Origin: Nitratireductor aquimarinus
GTDB lineage: Bacteria; Pseudomonadota; Alphaproteobacteria; Rhizobiales; Rhizobiaceae
Direction of reading: 5' to 3'
DNA: 64,000 nucleotides
NCBI RefSeq assembly: GCF_046773475.1
Contig: NZ_CP177239.1
Coordinates: 3,596,001-3,660,000 of the forward strand
The position numbers and the translations under genes were made by a program. Below the pieces are notes generated by a model. The model did not search any database. It was not told where the DNA came from and was given only the letters and a program-made list of their open reading frames with translations. Below, piece after piece: positions 61,873-64,000 of the stretch (position 1 is its first letter; every line of letters starts with the position of its first letter).

Positions 61873-63270
61873 GTGAGCGCCAATCTTGCATCCTTCCTCT
61901 ACCTCGTTTCCGGCATTCTCTTCATCCTCGCGCTGAGGGGCCTGTCGCATCCCACCACCAGCCGTCAGGGCAATGTCTACGGCATGGTCGGCATGGCCAT
62001 CGCCATCGGCACGACGCTGCTCTACGCAACGCCCTCCTTCGGCGGGTTCGTGCTCATCGTGCTCGGCCTCGCCATCGGCGGCGGCATCGGCGCGGTGATT
62101 GCAAAGCGCATCGCCATGACCGCGATGCCGCAGCTCGTGGCTGCCTTCCACTCGCTGGTCGGTCTGGCCGCCGTGATGGTTGCCGCCGCGGCGCTCTATG
62201 CGCCGGAAAGCTTCGGCATCGGCACGCTGGGCGCGATCCACGCGCAGGCGCTGGTCGAGATGTCGCTGGGCGTTGCCATTGGCGCGATCACCTTCACTGG
62301 CTCCATCATCGCCTTCCTGAAGCTCGATGGCCGCATGTCCGGCAAGCCGATCCTCCTGCCCATGCGCCATGTGGTGAATGCAGGTCTGGCAATCGCGCTG
62401 GTCGTTCTGATCGTGCTGCTCGTCACCACGCAGAGCACCTCGATCTTCTGGCTGATCGTGATCGCCTCGCTCGTGCTCGGTGTACTCATCATCATCCCGA
62501 TCGGCGGTGCTGACATGCCGGTCGTCGTGTCCATGCTCAACTCCTATTCGGGTTGGGCCGCAGCCGGCATCGGCTTCACGCTCGGCAACCTCGCGCTCAT
62601 CATCACCGGCGCGCTGGTTGGCTCTTCCGGTGCGATCCTGTCCTACATCATGTGCAAGGGCATGAACCGCTCCTTCATCTCGGTCATTCTCGGCGGCTTC
62701 GGCGGCGAGACGGCAGCGGCTGCAGACGATGGCATCGAGCGCACGGTCAAGCAGGGTTCGGCAGACGATGCCGCCTACCTGATGGCCAATGCGCAGAAGG
62801 TCATCATCGTGCCCGGTTACGGCATGGCCGTCGCCCAGGCGCAGCATGCGCTGCGTGAGCTGGCCGACAAGCTGAAGGAAGCCGGTGTCGAGGTGAAATA
62901 CGCCATTCACCCGGTTGCAGGCCGCATGCCCGGTCACATGAACGTTCTGCTCGCAGAGGCCCAGGTGCCTTATGACGAGGTGTTCGAGCTCGAAGACATC
63001 AACTCCGAGTTCGCTCAGGCAGACGTTGCCTATGTCATCGGCGCGAACGACGTGACCAACCCGGCCGCGCGTGACGACAAGACCTCGCCGATCTACGGCA
63101 TGCCGATCCTCGATGTGGACAAGGCGCGCACCTGTCTCTTCGTCAAGCGCTCGCTCGGCTCCGGCTATGCCGGCATCGACAACACGCTGTTCTACAAGGA
63201 CGGCACGATGATGCTTCTGGGCGACGCCAAGAAGATGACCGAAGACATCGTCAAGGCGATGGATCACTAG
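61873..63270 (+). CDS. pntB: NAD(P) transhydrogenase subunit beta
   Basis: 465 residues with a GTG start. About eight or nine helices (1-260) form the rest of domain II. The NADP-binding domain III (about 290-465) has IIVPGYGMAVAQAQHALRELAD, HPVAGRMPGHMNVLLAEAQVPYD, and the late VKRSLGSGYAGIDN. It couples proton entry to NADPH formation from NADH and NADP+. The stop codon's last base starts a 48-bp dispersed repeat, then a hairpin and a terminator. Confidence 0.96.
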   Translation: MSANLASFLYLVSGILFILALRGLSHPTTSRQGNVYGMVGMAIAIGTTLLYATPSFGGFVLIVLGLAIGGGIGAVIAKRIAMTAMPQLVAAFHSLVGLAAVMVAAAALYAPESFGIGTLGAIHAQALVEMSLGVAIGAITFTGSIIAFLKLDGRMSGKPILLPMRHVVNAGLAIALVVLIVLLVTTQSTSIFWLIVIASLVLGVLIIIPIGGADMPVVVSMLNSYSGWAAAGIGFTLGNLALIITGALVGSSGAILSYIMCKGMNRSFISVILGGFGGETAAAADDGIERTVKQGSADDAAYLMANAQKVIIVPGYGMAVAQAQHALRELADKLKEAGVEVKYAIHPVAGRMPGHMNVLLAEAQVPYDEVFELEDINSEFAQADVAYVIGANDVTNPAARDDKTSPIYGMPILDVDKARTCLFVKRSLGSGYAGIDNTLFYKDGTMMLLGDAKKMTEDIVKAMDH

Positions 63271-63317
63271 AGCAGTTCCAGGAAAAGTGGGAACCGGTTT
63301 TCCGCCCGGAATTGCGC
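63270..63317 (+). repeat. 48-bp dispersed repeat, copy 3
   Basis: It begins GAGCAGTTCCAGGAAAAGTG and ends GGAATTGCGC; same family as 24248 and 24309. It starts at the last base of the pntB stop codon. Confidence 0.85.
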
Positions 63318-63331
63318 AAAGACAGTGAATG

Positions 63332-63370
63332 AGAGCGCTTCCGCGATTCAACGAACAGTGGAAGCGCTCT
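63332..63370. repeat. 11-bp-arm hairpin downstream of pntB
   Basis: AGAGCGCTTCC (63332-63342) and GGAAGCGCTCT (63360-63370), perfect arms, 17-base loop. It sits between the dispersed repeat and the terminator. Confidence 0.75.
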
Positions 63371-63380
63371 GGACAAAAGA

Positions 63381-63407
63381 AAGCCCGGCCTGAAGCCGGG
63401 CTTTTTT
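63381..63407. terminator. Intrinsic terminator of the pnt operon
   Basis: AAGCCCGGC, CTGAA, GCCGGGCTTTTTT. An A-rich run precedes it, so it may serve the convergent DUF992 gene too. Confidence 0.92.
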
Positions 63408-63434
63408 ATTGGTGCCGGGTGGGGCAGGGAGGGC

Positions 63435-63920
63435 TCACTCGGCAGCAGAGGTCGAACGCAGCTGGAATTCGCTGACGCCAAGGGCGACGTTGAGCCCGGT
63501 CTTGCCCTCAAGGCTCACCGGCTGCAGCATCAGGCTCTCGCTCTCCTTGGTGACAAGGATGTTTGCACCCGCACCCAGGCCTGCTGCGATCTCCGCGCTC
63601 ACGCCGGCATAGTCGCCCTCAAGCGCGCCCGGCGCATAGGCGTCCGCCGTCGGGGCCAGAACCAGCCACTGCATCTGCGTGGCGTCCTTCACGCCCACAT
63701 CGATGCCGAACTTGTTCACCACGCCCACATAGGTCTCCGGCGGGCGCTCGTCACCGGCGGGCTCGAAGGTGCAGGCCAGTTCCTGGGAAGAGGCGATCAC
63801 AACGCCCGCGCCGCCTTCGATCACGCAGTCCAGAACGCCGACCTCGACGCGTTCCTGCGCAAAGGCAGGCGCTGCGGCTGCGGCGGTCAGGGCGGAAGCG
63901 AGAATGATTGCTTTTTTCAT
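63435..63920 (-). CDS. DUF992-family secreted protein
   Basis: 161 residues with a signal peptide (MKKAIILASALTAAAAAPAF, cleavage after AFA at about 22). Mature part shows RVEVGVLDCVIEGGAGVVIASSQELACTF (spanning two Cys, about 33 and 50, likely disulfide) and GLNVALGVSEFQL at the end, both typical of DUF992. Function unknown; proteins of this family are common and exported in Hyphomicrobiales. AAGGAG lies 8 bases upstream of the ATG at 63920. Confidence 0.9.
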   Translation of the reverse strand: MKKAIILASALTAAAAAPAFAQERVEVGVLDCVIEGGAGVVIASSQELACTFEPAGDERPPETYVGVVNKFGIDVGVKDATQMQWLVLAPTADAYAPGALEGDYAGVSAEIAAGLGAGANILVTKESESLMLQPVSLEGKTGLNVALGVSEFQLRSTSAAE

Positions 63921-64000
63921 CACTGGAACTCCTTTTTCGTCCGGCCTCACAACCCGTCACGAAAGAGAAGGTTCCAGATTAAATTTGGTGACCATACGTC

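Overview
The window is about 62-63% GC, densely packed chromosomal DNA. It looks like an alphaproteobacterium of the order Hyphomicrobiales (Rhizobiales), probably near Phyllobacteriaceae. Supporting features are a split pntAA/pntAB/pntB transhydrogenase behind an aa3-oxidase subunit IV gene, a DUF992 protein, the fused indolepyruvate oxidoreductase, and a 48-bp dispersed repeat of a type common in this order. I see no rRNA, tRNA, CRISPR array, prophage or complete insertion sequence. The assignment is inference from gene content, not from a marker gene.

Layout. 1-5.2 kb: amino-sugar locus, with an ABC permease (cut by the window edge) and binding protein on the minus strand, divergent from an N-acetylglucosamine-kinase-like gene, a GntR/HutC regulator and nagA. 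5.3-9.5 kb: a Zn/Cd/Pb P-type ATPase behind a textbook MerR-type promoter, an AT-rich gap, a LysR regulator and a small hypothetical. 9.5-13.3 kb: beta-ketoadipate module (IclR regulator divergent from catI/pcaI, catJ/pcaJ, pcaF). 13.3-13.84 kb: repeat-rich gap. 13.84-28.2 kb: purine and ureide catabolism (deaminase, allA, allE, a puuE-uraD fusion, hiuH, xdhA, xdhB, xdhC, puuD, guaD, glycerate kinase), interrupted by a brnT/brnA toxin-antitoxin pair and a LysR gene. 28.2-36.6 kb: mixed region with VOC protein, ECF-like sigma factor, WD40 protein, CobW GTPase, creatininase-family hydrolase, MarR, LacI (apparently starting at CTG), a 2-hydroxyacid dehydrogenase, a secreted Inh-like protein and a class-I glutamine-amidotransferase-like peptidase. 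36.8-44.1 kb: two mirrored TRAP transporter modules. 44.5-51.4 kb: indolepyruvate oxidoreductase, a GGDEF/EAL protein and a FeeM-like acyltransferase. 51.4-59.6 kb: a Crp/Fnr regulator, then an acyl-CoA synthetase in an operon with a Liv-type ABC transporter. 59.8-63.3 kb: CoxIV and transhydrogenase. 63.4-63.9 kb: DUF992 protein.

How the genes work together. The purine block takes guanine to xanthine (GuaD), urate (XdhAB, matured by XdhC), 5-hydroxyisourate (PuuD), OHCU (HiuH), S-allantoin (UraD), allantoate (PuuE), then from ureidoglycine onward (AllE, AllA) to glyoxylate, ammonia and urea. Glycerate kinase can feed the carbon into glycolysis. The allantoate-to-ureidoglycine step (AllC) is not encoded here. 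The beta-ketoadipate genes convert 3-oxoadipate to succinyl-CoA and acetyl-CoA. The synthetase/Liv operon should import a carboxylic acid and activate it with CoA.

Nothing here is clearly a new defence or mobile system. The best leads are: a perfect 47-bp inverted repeat overlapping the xdhB stop codon; paired TRAP modules whose binding-protein genes share a promoter layout; a histone-H1-like tail on PntAA; a CTG-started LacI regulator; a cytidine-deaminase-fold enzyme of unknown substrate in the ureide operon; and a FeeM-like acyltransferase next to a Crp regulator and an acyl-CoA synthetase/ABC operon.
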